A stretch of DNA of 64,000 nucleotides, from assembly GCF_002902305.1 (NCBI RefSeq), contig NZ_PPPX01000016.1, positions 24,067 to 88,066 on the forward strand. Direction: 5' to 3'. Under the pieces are notes generated by a model. That model had not been told where the DNA came from. It worked only from the letters and a program-made list of their open reading frames with translations, and ran no database searches. Shown here one piece after another: positions 45,789-53,339 of this stretch. Each line of letters begins with the position of its first letter. Positions within the stretch are counted from its first letter, which is position 1. This DNA is from Staphylococcus argensis (GTDB lineage Bacteria > Bacillota > Bacilli > Staphylococcales > Staphylococcaceae). A program made the position numbers and the translations under genes.

Positions 45789-45881
45789 TACTAATTTGCA
45801 ATAGTTGGATGATAGTGTCTTCTACTAATTTGCAATAGTTGGATGATAGTGTTTTCTACTAATTTGCAATACTGCGTATTG
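45789..45881 (+). repeat. Tandem 34-bp repeats ending in the element palindrome
   Basis: Units starting TACTAATTTGCAAT begin at 45789, 45823 and 45857, exactly 34 bp apart. The first two continue AGTTGGATGATAGTGTYTTC; the third continues into the palindrome CAATACTGCGTATTG (45867-45881) that ends repeat copy 8. The unit therefore derives from the end of the intergenic element. Confidence 0.85.
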
Positions 45882-46147
45882 GGTGGGTGAAACGGCTCGC
45901 GTTCTTAGGGGGTCACGCTCAACTAAGTAATAACGCTTGTTGTGCGTTATTACTGGATTTTCGCTGTGACCTTTAATCCCTCAAGAGTCTCGCCTACTCC
46001 CACCTTTTACTTGTGTTGCAATAGTATCTAGATTTGCTAATACTTTCCTATAATTCTAAGTGCTATGTAACCACAACCAACACACTCTCCTATCCTTACT
46101 TTTAGTGGTGTGAGGTTTAATTAGATTGTTTCGAGTAATAGAGTATT
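45857..46147 (-). repeat. Intergenic repeat element, long form (copy 8)
   Basis: On the minus strand the accessory module (46075-46147) leads into the core: outer stem GGTCAC/GTGACC (46971 is not involved; the pairs are 45966-45971 with 45911-45916), GAAAATCCA, TTAGTTGAGCG. The inner hairpin is GTAATAACGC with GCGTTATTAC. The element ends in the palindrome at 45867-45881. It lies in the 499-bp convergent gap between the MFS gene and the membrane-protein gene. Confidence 0.8.
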
Positions 46148-46185
46148 TTTTCCTAACGAAAAATACTGGATATTAAAGAAAACTG

Positions 46186-46219
46186 GGCTTGGAAGTAAAT
46201 TCATTTTTACTTCCAAGCC
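46186..46219 (-). terminator. Terminator after the small membrane-protein gene
   Basis: GGCTTGGAAGTAAA (46186-46199) pairs with TTTACTTCCAAGCC (46206-46219). Confidence 0.7.
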
Positions 46220-46237
46220 TAATTTATTGTAGCACCC

Positions 46238-46612
46238 TTATCTTGTCGAATTATTTTTTGAAGTAAAAATATATTTAATGCCCATTACAATTATCGTCGT
46301 TATTAAAAATATAAAACCTAGTACAAACGTGTGTTGTTCAGGAGTTAATGGCGCAAAAGCAACTATAACATCTTCAGTACTTTTAAGGGAAAAGGACACG
46401 AGAAAATAAGATATAATAATACCTACGATTTTAGCAATTAGTATTTTCGATAAGATTTTTAGATACTTTACATAGATACCTACGATGATACCAATAATAA
46501 CTTCGACAATAAAATAAACGGGTAAAGCATCGTAGTAATAAGAAATAATGAGAATATAGTCAATAGGTAAAACTAAAAGAATACAAAAGATAATTAATTT
46601 TAAATTATTCAT
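46238..46612 (-). CDS. Small integral membrane protein
   Basis: Unrecognised 124-residue, Ile-rich protein with four hydrophobic segments and a short charged C-terminus (FTSKNNSTR). No conserved motif. It faces away from the secreted NlpC-like gene across 101 bp, and both are clearly more AT-rich than the surrounding genes, so they may form a transferred islet in which this protein could be an immunity or accessory factor; that is only inference. ATG follows an AAGGAG-type site. Confidence 0.6.
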   Translation of the reverse strand: MNNLKLIIFCILLVLPIDYILIISYYYDALPVYFIVEVIIGIIVGIYVKYLKILSKILIAKIVGIIISYFLVSFSLKSTEDVIVAFAPLTPEQHTFVLGFIFLITTIIVMGIKYIFTSKNNSTR

Positions 46613-46713
46613 AATAAAATACTCCTTTTATTTTTTACCAAAAACCCTTTAATTTTATCTTTATTAATGTAACATATAAATGTTTCAATTTTAATTATGA
46701 AAGGAGAATTAAA

Positions 46714-47430
46714 ATGAAAAAGTTTTTATTTTTTCTTTTTTGTTTTGTTTTTACGTTAGCTTTCACATTATCAAGTGCGTCGAACACGACCCATGCTGAG
46801 GATAATCTAGGAAAAAGTCAATACAATACCTCGGATTATGATCAACTTGTTAGAGAAGATGCTCTAGATCCCTCAGTTTCACGTAAACAATGGGAAGAAT
46901 TAAAACAAGAAGCTTATAAAGAAGACCAGAAAATGAGAAAGGAGCCTGCTGTAGACACTTATAGTAAAAGTAAATACCATATGAGAGCAGGAGATGTTCT
47001 TATCTCAAACGGCACCTCAGGAAGCTTTCATCTACCTGGACATGCTGCAATTGCTATAAGTAGTAAAAAACTTGTACATATAGCGGGGCCTAAGGCTCAC
47101 CCAGCAACGCATAGTTTAAAATGGTTCAAAAAACGTTATACTAAACATCATTCCTACATTAAAATGTATCGTCCAAAAAAGAAATCTGCAGGAAAAAAAG
47201 CGGCTAAATGGTCACGTAAAAACATCGTTGGACATAAATGGCATTATCAGATAAATAACAAGCGTAACGAAGTACATCCAACTTACTGTTCAAAAATTGT
47301 TTATCAAGCGTATAAAAAAGGTGTAGGTTCTGGTACTATGAAAACGTCATCTAAAATTATACTTCCATTACAGTTACCTCAATATTCCCATGGTAGTGGT
47401 AAACTACATAGAGTTAAAACATTTAGATAA
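46714..47430 (+). CDS. Secreted permuted NlpC/P60-like (YiiX/YycO-type) protein
   Basis: A 238-residue secreted protein. A Sec signal peptide (KKFLFFLFCFVFTLAFTLSSAS, cleavage near THAED) is followed by a charged spacer, then a permuted papain-fold domain. In this domain GDVLISNGTS and LPGHAAIAIS give the catalytic His first, and the Cys comes later in PTYCSKIVYQAYKKG. Permuted enzymes of this type include cell-wall or lipid amidases. The mature protein is very basic (Lys/His-rich), suiting cell-wall binding. The gene is AT-rich and has an AAAGGAG site. The target is unknown. Confidence 0.7.
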   Translation: MKKFLFFLFCFVFTLAFTLSSASNTTHAEDNLGKSQYNTSDYDQLVREDALDPSVSRKQWEELKQEAYKEDQKMRKEPAVDTYSKSKYHMRAGDVLISNGTSGSFHLPGHAAIAISSKKLVHIAGPKAHPATHSLKWFKKRYTKHHSYIKMYRPKKKSAGKKAAKWSRKNIVGHKWHYQINNKRNEVHPTYCSKIVYQAYKKGVGSGTMKTSSKIILPLQLPQYSHGSGKLHRVKTFR

Positions 47431-47436
47431 TGTTAA

Positions 47437-47466
47437 TGCCTCATCCTCATATTAGGGTAAGGCTTT
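47437..47466 (+). terminator. Terminator after the NlpC-like gene
   Basis: GCCTCATCC pairs imperfectly with GGGTAAGGC, followed by TTTG. Weak but well placed, directly after the stop. Confidence 0.4.
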
Positions 47467-47642
47467 GTATACATAATAACAAGACATATTGTTAAATTCG
47501 ACTGGCCAACCTGTATTTGAGTTTAAATGTAATACTCCGTTTAAATTATTATTTGGTTGATAGTCTAAATACATGTTCATAATAATTGAACGATTTACAA
47601 AGTATTTTATTTTCTAGATAATAAAAAAACAGATACATATAT

Positions 47643-47674
47643 AAACCGCCCCTAAGCTATCTAGGAACGGCTTT
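47643..47674 (-). terminator. Terminator after the TetX-like gene
   Basis: AAACCGCCCCTAAG (47643-47656) pairs, with wobbles, to CTAGGAACGGCTTT (47661-47674). Confidence 0.65.
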
Positions 47675-47717
47675 ACTCTTTTGTATTCATTTTATCTACA
47701 AAAACATCTATCGCAAT

Positions 47718-48875
47718 TTAATCTTCTGTATCATCTAAGACGGACTTGAAGAAATCACCCATCTTCTCTGCTGCACTTTCAGAGAACATTAATTCTAAGT
47801 TATCTTGGGATTCTTGGGCACTTTGAGCGGAAGCTGCATACATTGCCTCTTCGTATTGACGAACAACGTCACCCAATTCATCTGCCTCTGCTAACGCTTG
47901 ATCAAAGAGGTATGCATCGTAAAGTGCAGCGTTCACTCCTTCACCTGCGAAAGGACTCATCAAGTGTGCGGCATCGCCTAAGAGTGTCACGTCCCCTTGC
48001 GTTTGCCACTTGAAGCCAATCGGTAGACGGTAAATACGACGCAGCAAGATGTCATCTCCTGCCTCTGTAATATAACGCTGAAGTTCAGGTGCCCAATCAG
48101 CGAAATCGTGTTCCACTTGTGCTTTCAAGTCTGCAATGGACATCGCTTTATACTCATCCAACTTCGCCTGTTCCATGCGATAGGACACGTATACTTTAAT
48201 ACGCCCATCGCCGTTTAGTTGTGCGAGCAATGCACGATCGCCACCGAGTGCCATCATTTTACCACGCTGATTATAGGCAAGCAGTTCTGGATGTTCGTGC
48301 TCCACATCTACCACGTTTAACTCAACCATGGAAATGCCTGTGTATTCAATCTCCTGAGTTGAGAGATACGGTCTCACTTTAGAGAAAGCGCCATCGACAC
48401 CCACGACGAGATCTGCATCTGTTGTCTCACCATTGGTAAAATGCACGCGACGGCGACCACTATCTAACGTTTCCATGCTTTCAAACTGATAGTGATATTG
48501 TATGTGCGTATCATCTATATGTTGTAAAATGAGATCGCACAATTCGCCACGGTCGATTTCAGGACGTCCACCAAGTTCATCTTCATCAACGACTTCAGTA
48601 TAGTAAACTGTTCCGTCTTTACCCACGACTTTCGTATCTTCACCGTCAAATCGTGCTAACCGATGGAAGTCCTCTTGAATGCCAGCTTGTTGTAATGCGA
48701 GTTGTCCACTATCGTCATGGATATCAAGTGAACCTCCTCGGTCTGCATTTACATCTTGCGTTCCTTTCTCATAAATCGTAAACGGAATGTCACGTTGTTG
48801 TAAGAGCAATCCGAGCATCAAGCCGCCCGGACCTCCTCCAATAATTGCTACTTCTTTTATATCTTTAATATTCAT
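47718..48875 (-). CDS. TetX-like FAD-dependent monooxygenase
   Basis: A flavoprotein monooxygenase of about 385 residues, related to the tetracycline-modifying TetX group. FAD motif EVAIIGGGPGGLMLGLLLQQ; the TetX-like RGGSLDIHDDSGQLALQQAG block; the DG motif LVVGVDGAFSKVR; and GDAAHLMSPFAGEGVNAAL. A long C-terminal helix rich in Ala, Glu and Gln follows. Whether tetracyclines are a substrate cannot be told; many such enzymes act on other aromatics. It is co-transcribed with a PadR regulator 31 bp upstream, the usual plan for drug- or phenolic-responsive detoxification. ATG at 48875 fits the AAAGGATA site better than upstream GTG/TTG codons. Confidence 0.8.
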   Translation of the reverse strand: MNIKDIKEVAIIGGGPGGLMLGLLLQQRDIPFTIYEKGTQDVNADRGGSLDIHDDSGQLALQQAGIQEDFHRLARFDGEDTKVVGKDGTVYYTEVVDEDELGGRPEIDRGELCDLILQHIDDTHIQYHYQFESMETLDSGRRRVHFTNGETTDADLVVGVDGAFSKVRPYLSTQEIEYTGISMVELNVVDVEHEHPELLAYNQRGKMMALGGDRALLAQLNGDGRIKVYVSYRMEQAKLDEYKAMSIADLKAQVEHDFADWAPELQRYITEAGDDILLRRIYRLPIGFKWQTQGDVTLLGDAAHLMSPFAGEGVNAALYDAYLFDQALAEADELGDVVRQYEEAMYAASAQSAQESQDNLELMFSESAAEKMGDFFKSVLDDTED

Positions 48876-48906
48876 CAACACACTATCCTTTCTTGAACAT
48901 TACATC

Positions 48907-49461
48907 TTACTCTTTGTCTGAGAACTGATTTAATTTCTCCTGTGTTTCTTTAATCAATTGTTCGAAATCTGCTTTCTTCTCATCATCCTGTAGTGCTTCT
49001 TTACCAGTCATCATAAACTGTTTAAACAAACCTTGAAGTTGTTGTCTCATCTCTTGCATCGCTTCAAAGTCCATATTTTTAAATGCTTTCATTCGTTCTT
49101 CGAATTCATGTTGTTCTGGATTATCTTTGAGAAATTCGCGACCTTCATCCGTAATCTTATAAACTTTTTTCTTGCCGTCTCGCGCTGTTGATACAAATTC
49201 ACGATCCTCTAACATTTGTAGAATTGGATACACAGACCCCGGACTTGGTGAATAGAATCCTTTAAATTGCTCTTCCAATTCCTTGATGATTTGATAACCG
49301 TGTTTTGGCTCATCTCCAAGCATTTTTAGAATCACGTATTGTAAATTCCCTTTTTTGAAAAAGCGGTCTCTTCCTCTTCGTGGCATTCCGAATCCAAATT
49401 GTTCATGAGGTTGATGCTTCATCATACCTGGTCTTCTGTGAGTTGAAAAATGTCTAAACAT
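48907..49461 (-). CDS. PadR-family transcriptional regulator
   Basis: A 184-residue regulator. The winged-helix domain (residues 38-110) has the PadR hallmark LQYVILKMLGDEPKHGYQI and SPGSVYPILQMLEDREFV. The N-terminus is His/Arg/Phe-rich, and the C-terminal helical part (MQEMRQQLQGLFKQFMM) should mediate dimerisation. PadR proteins repress until a phenolic or drug ligand binds. Three perfect CGATATATCG palindromes overlap its own promoter, so it very likely controls itself and the TetX-like gene behind it. Confidence 0.9.
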   Translation of the reverse strand: MFRHFSTHRRPGMMKHQPHEQFGFGMPRRGRDRFFKKGNLQYVILKMLGDEPKHGYQIIKELEEQFKGFYSPSPGSVYPILQMLEDREFVSTARDGKKKVYKITDEGREFLKDNPEQHEFEERMKAFKNMDFEAMQEMRQQLQGLFKQFMMTGKEALQDDEKKADFEQLIKETQEKLNQFSDKE

Positions 49462-49483
49462 ATTATCTTTCCTTTCTTTATTC

Positions 49484-49535
49484 CGATATATCGAAATTAT
49501 AAACGATATATCGGAAATGTGTCAACGATATATCG
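49484..49535 (-). promoter_or_regulatory. PadR promoter with three operator palindromes
   Basis: CGATATATCG occurs at 49484-49493, 49504-49513 and 49526-49535. On the minus strand TTGACA (49520-49525) and TATAAT (49496-49501), both consensus, are separated by 18 bp, and the middle palindrome lies between them. It is a strong promoter tightly covered by repressor sites. Confidence 0.75.
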
Positions 49536-49600
49536 TTATTTTTGGGATAAAAATTTTTAGTTCTTACTTATAGTGAATTTGATAGTATAAAAAAAGAGCT

Positions 49601-49625
49601 GAAACGTAAATATGATTTACGTTTC
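49601..49625 (-). terminator. Hairpin with T-run
   Basis: GAAACGTAAA (49601-49610) pairs with TTTACGTTTC (49616-49625); on the minus strand a run of seven T follows. It could end a transcript coming from the toxin-antitoxin region. Confidence 0.6.
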
Positions 49626-49713
49626 AACCCTTCATGCTGTAACAATAGCTAAACCTCAAATAATGTGATGCCTATGCTCTTAATAGCTCGCTCTCCTAGA
49701 AAGGAAAGTAAGT

Positions 49714-49785
49714 ATGACAGATTTTGAATTTTCGATGTTACTCTTAACAACAATATAAACTATCATTACAGTAATTAAAGCATAA
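49714..49785 (+). pseudogene. Decayed type I toxin, array copy 1
   Basis: The same ribosome-binding context as copies 2 and 3 (AGAAAGGAAAGTAAGT before the ATG) introduces MTDFEFSMLLLTTI, then an in-frame TAA (49756-49758). The frame continues TIITVIKA to a second stop, giving the expected size of about 23 codons. The longer upstream start of copies 2 and 3 is out of frame here. The toxin is probably inactive. Confidence 0.6.
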
Positions 49786-49789
49786 AAAA

Positions 49790-49877
49790 TCATCATAACT
49801 TTAGTTGTAATAGCTTTTTAGATAAGTAATTACAACTACCGTCTTTAACTGGGTGACATGTTCTAACATGTCACCTT
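49790..49877 (-). ncRNA. SprF-like antitoxin RNA, array copy 1
   Basis: On the minus strand a consensus -10 TATAAT (49884-49889) precedes a 5' hairpin GGTGACATGT/ACATGTCACC (49852-49875) and a CAGTTAAAGACGGTAG segment corresponding to the conserved part of copies 2 and 3. The 3' hairpin is weaker. The promoter and 5' hairpin look intact although the facing toxin has decayed. Confidence 0.5.
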
Positions 49878-50012
49878 GATTCAATTATACTGCATAACTT
49901 AAAATAATGCTAGTATAAAAACCAAAAAAAACATAGCACAACCCCTGAATTATTTATTATTATTCTAATTTAATAAAATAAATTTGTATATTCATTTTAG
50001 ACAACCGAATGG

Positions 50013-50018
50013 TATAAT
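50013..50018 (+). promoter_or_regulatory. -10 element of toxin copy 2
   Basis: TATAAT preceded by GG in GGTATAAT; copy 3 has the same element at 50656-50661 in homologous sequence. Confidence 0.55.
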
Positions 50019-50074
50019 ATTTCTTGTAAGCAAGTTAATGATGGTGGCTGCACTTCAATTAGGGGGTGAAGCCT

Positions 50075-50194
50075 ATGTTTTTAGAAGCTTCTTACTTCCT
50101 AGAAAGGAAAGTAAGTATGTCAGACTATGAATTGGCAGTTATAATCTTAATGTCGATTCGATTGCTGATTGACGTTTTTGAAGACAAAAAATAA
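50075..50194 (+). CDS. SprG/holin-like type I toxin, array copy 2
   Basis: A 39-residue ORF from ATG 50075 (AGGGGGTGA site 5 nt upstream). A second in-frame ATG at 50117 (AAAGGAAAG upstream) gives the 25-residue form starting MSDYELAVIILMSIRLLIDV. A hydrophobic stretch with charged C-terminus (FEDKK) and an ERK-type segment before the internal start recall SprG of S. aureus, which also has two starts. Such peptides insert into membranes. A hairpin terminator at 50263-50290 and an antisense RNA at the 3' end complete the type I layout. Confidence 0.7.
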   Translation: MFLEASYFLERKVSMSDYELAVIILMSIRLLIDVFEDKK

Positions 50195-50291
50195 GCCATC
50201 ATAACTTTGGTTAATGATGACTTATTAAACACATTATTAGCCACCGTCATAAACGGGCTTACTGGACGACATGTTCCCGCATGTTGCCCTT
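50190..50291 (-). ncRNA. SprF-like antitoxin RNA, array copy 2
   Basis: Minus-strand -10 TATACT (50298-50303) and a 5' hairpin GGGCAACATG/CATGTCGTCC (50263-50288). The 3' hairpin AATAAGTCATCATTAAC/GTTATGATGGCTTATT overlaps the end of the toxin ORF. About 100 nt, antisense to the 3' part of the toxin mRNA, as in sprG/sprF loci. Confidence 0.6.
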
Positions 50292-50367
50292 TTCTTTAGT
50301 ATACACTTTTCACTTTAAAAATACTACTTTTAATTTTCAGTCTAACGGCTCTAATTCATAACTTCTT

Positions 50368-50550
50368 CTATTCTCCACAGTCCATTTCAACTTTTTCGAC
50401 TTCCATCTTCAAGTTAAGTTTGGAGAGTGTGTCTTCAAAGTTCTCTAACGTATAATCTTCGCAAGTTGTTACGAGGGCTTTAACTCTGCCCTTACCTTTC
50501 GTCACGAAGTGTTTCAAATTCTCCATGATGTGACGAGCAGAATCGAGAAA
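50368..50550 (-). pseudogene. Duplicated 3' fragment of the MurI-like gene
   Basis: About 60 codons match the C-terminal end of the gene at 51005-51829 almost base for base (ARHIMENLK, KGKGRVKALVTTCEDYTLENF, EMDCGE and stop). There is no start or upstream part; the similarity breaks off after ATCGAGAAA. It is a by-product of a tandem duplication of about 640 bp that also copied the toxin-antitoxin locus. Confidence 0.85.
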
Positions 50551-50718
50551 CAGAATTATAAAAACTCAAAAATTCTTAGTGAAACTCCTAAATTATTTTT
50601 TATTATTCTAATTTAATAAAATAAATTTGTATATCTATTTTAGGCAACTCTATGGTATAATACTTCTTGTAAGCAAGTTGATGATGGTGGCTGAATTCTA
50701 TTAAGGAAGGTGATGCCT

Positions 50719-50835
50719 ATGAAATTTATGGCAGTAACTTCCGAAAGGAGAGCAAGTATGTCAGATTATGAATTGGCAGTTATATTATTAATGTCAATTC
50801 AACTTCTGATCGATGTCTTTAAGGACGCAAAATAA
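50719..50835 (+). CDS. SprG/holin-like type I toxin, array copy 3
   Basis: A 38-residue ORF from ATG 50719, preceded by AAGGAAGGTGATG. The internal ATG at 50758 gives the 25-residue form MSDYELAVILLMSIQLLIDV, nearly identical to copy 2 (Arg/Gln and Glu/Lys changes). The longer form has SERRAS before the internal start, like the ERRR segment of SprG. The -10 TATAAT is at 50656-50661. A terminator hairpin GGACGACATG/CATGTCGTCC (50907-50932) with TTTTCTTT ends the toxin transcript. Confidence 0.7.
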   Translation: MKFMAVTSERRASMSDYELAVILLMSIQLLIDVFKDAK

Positions 50836-50934
50836 GCCATCACAACTTTAGTTGTTGGATGGCTTATTTTTAAACATCAACAGCTACCGTTATTAACGGG
50901 CTTACTGGACGACATGTTCCCGCATGTCGTCCTT
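50829..50934 (-). ncRNA. SprF-like antitoxin RNA, array copy 3
   Basis: The minus-strand promoter has -10 TATACT (50941-50946). The RNA would start with hairpin GGACGACATG/CATGTCGTCC, contain CCCGTTAATAACGG, and end at a strong hairpin (AAATAAGCCATC with GATGGCTTATTT, 50829-50870) followed by T. About 105 nt, overlapping the toxin 3' end. It is the best-preserved copy. Confidence 0.65.
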
Positions 50935-51004
50935 TTCTTTAGTATACACTTTTCTCTATAGAAATACCACTTTTATTCTTCAGTATAATAGCCTCACTCA
51001 TAAC

Positions 51005-51829
51005 TTATTCTCCACAGTCCATTTCAACTTCTTCAACTTCCATCTTCAAGTTGAGTTTGGAGAGTGTATCTTCAAAGTTCTCTAACGTATAATCTTCGCA
51101 AGTTGTTACGAGGGCTTTGACACGCCCTTTACCTTTCGTCACGACAGGTTTTAAATTCTCCATGATGTGACGGGCTGGATCGAGAAATTGATACTGCGGA
51201 TATAGGATAGTCAAGTACGGCTGTACCCATGGTAAATGCGTTGATGAGAGCGTAAAGGTATCGACTTCTGGATCTTGTTCAACGATGTCAGCTACAAACT
51301 CTTTCACATGTTGTTTCACTTCAGCCGGATAGTTAATGAAGTCGCCTGATTCTACTAACTTGATGACATCTGACGCATCGATCGTATTAATCTTCGCTTG
51401 GCTCTCACCTTTCTCTTCGTCGATATAGTGCTGGATACGCTCACTTTCAACGAGTGCTTTAGCGCCTAGAACTGCAATGTGTCCTGATTTTGAAACTTCA
51501 ACGGCTTTTTTAATCGGTGGTTTGATACCGTAAATAGGTATGTCGTAATCCTCTTTCACTTCGTCTAGCACGAGGACTGAAGGTGCATTCGATGCAACGA
51601 TGATAGCTTTCGGTTCGTATTGGAGTAGATATTCAATCGTTGTCTTCATGATTTGTCTAAGTTCTTCTTTGCTTTTACCACCATATGGAAAATGCGCACG
51701 ATCAGCGAAATACAAGATGTTCTGCTTCGGATAGTACTCACGCAAGAGTTCAACGACTGCGTAACTACCGATGCCAGCATCAAACACGGCGATGTTACTT
51801 GCCGCTTCTTGTTTCTTCGATTTCATCAT
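51005..51829 (-). CDS. MurI/Asp-Glu racemase family protein lacking both catalytic cysteines
   Basis: A 274-residue protein with the glutamate racemase fold layout: VFDAGIGSYAVVELLREYYP, YFADRAHFPYGGKSKEELRQ, and YEPKAIIVASNAPSV. In true MurI the two catalytic Cys lie in ACNTA and GCTHYP; here these are ASNAP (Ser80) and SSTHLP (Ser196). The neighbouring Asn and Thr-His are kept, so the pocket is probably formed but two-base Cys chemistry is gone. It may have another ligand or reaction. The C-terminus ends VEMDCGE. ATG at 51829 follows GAAGGTGC. Its 3' end is duplicated at 50368-50550. Confidence 0.7.
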   Translation of the reverse strand: MMKSKKQEAASNIAVFDAGIGSYAVVELLREYYPKQNILYFADRAHFPYGGKSKEELRQIMKTTIEYLLQYEPKAIIVASNAPSVLVLDEVKEDYDIPIYGIKPPIKKAVEVSKSGHIAVLGAKALVESERIQHYIDEEKGESQAKINTIDASDVIKLVESGDFINYPAEVKQHVKEFVADIVEQDPEVDTFTLSSTHLPWVQPYLTILYPQYQFLDPARHIMENLKPVVTKGKGRVKALVTTCEDYTLENFEDTLSKLNLKMEVEEVEMDCGE

Positions 51830-52092
51830 AGCACCTTCTATCTCAAATATTGTCCTACCCACTATAACACGGAAGTTTATTGTGAGCTAGCCCGTTTTAA
51901 TACTTTTTTATACATGATTTGTCGTTTTCAACCCTCTGTATTTCTTATCTGACTAAAAGTTTTAAACCCGCCGATTCCGACGGGTTTAATGACTATTGCG
52001 ATACTTTTCTCTTATAAGTCTAAACTAGACTTTTAAAATTGAAAAATGCAACCTGTCTCTAACACTTTTATCAAACAGCTCAAAGTCCTCAA

Positions 52093-53169
52093 CTACATCA
52101 ATTTCTTCTCAACACGTTTGTTGTAAATCCATCTGATGAGTAGCGCGACGGCAATGATGAGACCGACGATACCAAATAATGGGAAGACGAAGTTTACGAG
52201 TTGAACGAATCCAACGAAGCTCAATGCATAACTAACGATGAGTGATATCGTTAATAAGATGAAGTATTTCATCGTCTTATGCTCAGTGAAACGTGTTAAG
52301 AATGGATAAAGCATACCGATACAGCTATTGAAGATAACACCGAACATGACAGCTGACATTAAGATGCTTAGCCATGGATGGATTTCCTCTGCTAATAATA
52401 ACGTCGGAATGTCGACACTGTTCGCTGTCTTAATATTAGCTAGTAGACCTGCTGCCATTAGTAATAATAAGAAACTAAAGACAAAACCGCCGATGTAAGC
52501 ACCACGACGTGCTGTCTTGTGACTCATCGCTTCACTGCCGACAATCGTTAAGAAACTGAAACTATTGGCGATGATTAAACCACCGTAGTCAATCGCATCC
52601 CACCACCAATAATGTGTGGATACTTTAGAACTATCAGTATATTTGTGAACTTGATCGAATGGAATACTTGGGTTGATAATGTTATAACCTACGATAACTA
52701 AGACCACAATCACTAGGAATGGTGTCACGAAACCTAAGACACTTAAGATCTTGTTAAAACGTAGTTGTAAGACGATAAATAATAAGATAACAATCGCCAA
52801 TGAACCGATCCATTTCGGCACACCGAAACCTTGGTATAACGCAGATCCACCACCTGCGATCATAATGACGGTAATACCAAATAAGAAGAATATAATGACA
52901 TAATCTAGAATTGTCCCGATCTTTTTACCAAAAAGACTATGTAGTGACATATCATACGTCTCAGCATCGATTCGATAACCGACTTTCGAAATTTGACGCG
53001 TTCCAAACGTGACGATAATCCCCGTAATAATCGCCCCAATGTAGGCGTAGTTACCATGATTAATATAGAATTGAACAAGTTCTTGTCCAGTAGTAAACCC
53101 TGCACCAACGATAAAGCTCAAGTAAGCGAGTGCGATACCGATTGCTGCTTTGTTATGTTTACTAAACAT
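52093..53169 (-). CDS. YkvI-family membrane protein (second paralogue)
   Basis: A 358-residue protein of about ten membrane helices, related to the protein at 6114-7208: YLSFIVGAGFTTGQELVQFY, an FFLFGITVIMIAGGGSALYQGFG block, SFLTIVGSEAMSHKTARRGAYIGG, and NSCIGMLYPFLTRF. The GAGF(A/T)(S/T)GQE motif in helix 1 is common to both and suggests a conserved substrate or ion site in a LeuT-like fold. Substrate unknown. ATG at 53169 follows GGAGGAG; the open frame upstream has no ribosome binding site. The gene stands alone. Confidence 0.78.
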   Translation of the reverse strand: MFSKHNKAAIGIALAYLSFIVGAGFTTGQELVQFYINHGNYAYIGAIITGIIVTFGTRQISKVGYRIDAETYDMSLHSLFGKKIGTILDYVIIFFLFGITVIMIAGGGSALYQGFGVPKWIGSLAIVILLFIVLQLRFNKILSVLGFVTPFLVIVVLVIVGYNIINPSIPFDQVHKYTDSSKVSTHYWWWDAIDYGGLIIANSFSFLTIVGSEAMSHKTARRGAYIGGFVFSFLLLLMAAGLLANIKTANSVDIPTLLLAEEIHPWLSILMSAVMFGVIFNSCIGMLYPFLTRFTEHKTMKYFILLTISLIVSYALSFVGFVQLVNFVFPLFGIVGLIIAVALLIRWIYNKRVEKKLM

Positions 53170-53339
53170 GCACCGTCTCCTCCTCTTACACTCCAAAATC
53201 ATATAACAATATCGTATTATAACATATATTTTGCTCCTTATTTTAAAAGTTGTTAAAAACTCCAGAATTAAAGAAAACATTTTTGTTTAGTTGTGTGTTG
53301 CTTTTATAATAAAAGAGTTAAACATAAATGCACAAAAAA

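Noticed and set aside
45789..45881. 34-bp direct repeats as a CRISPR array
   Set aside because: Units are directly adjacent, with no unique spacers and no cas genes; they derive from the element end.
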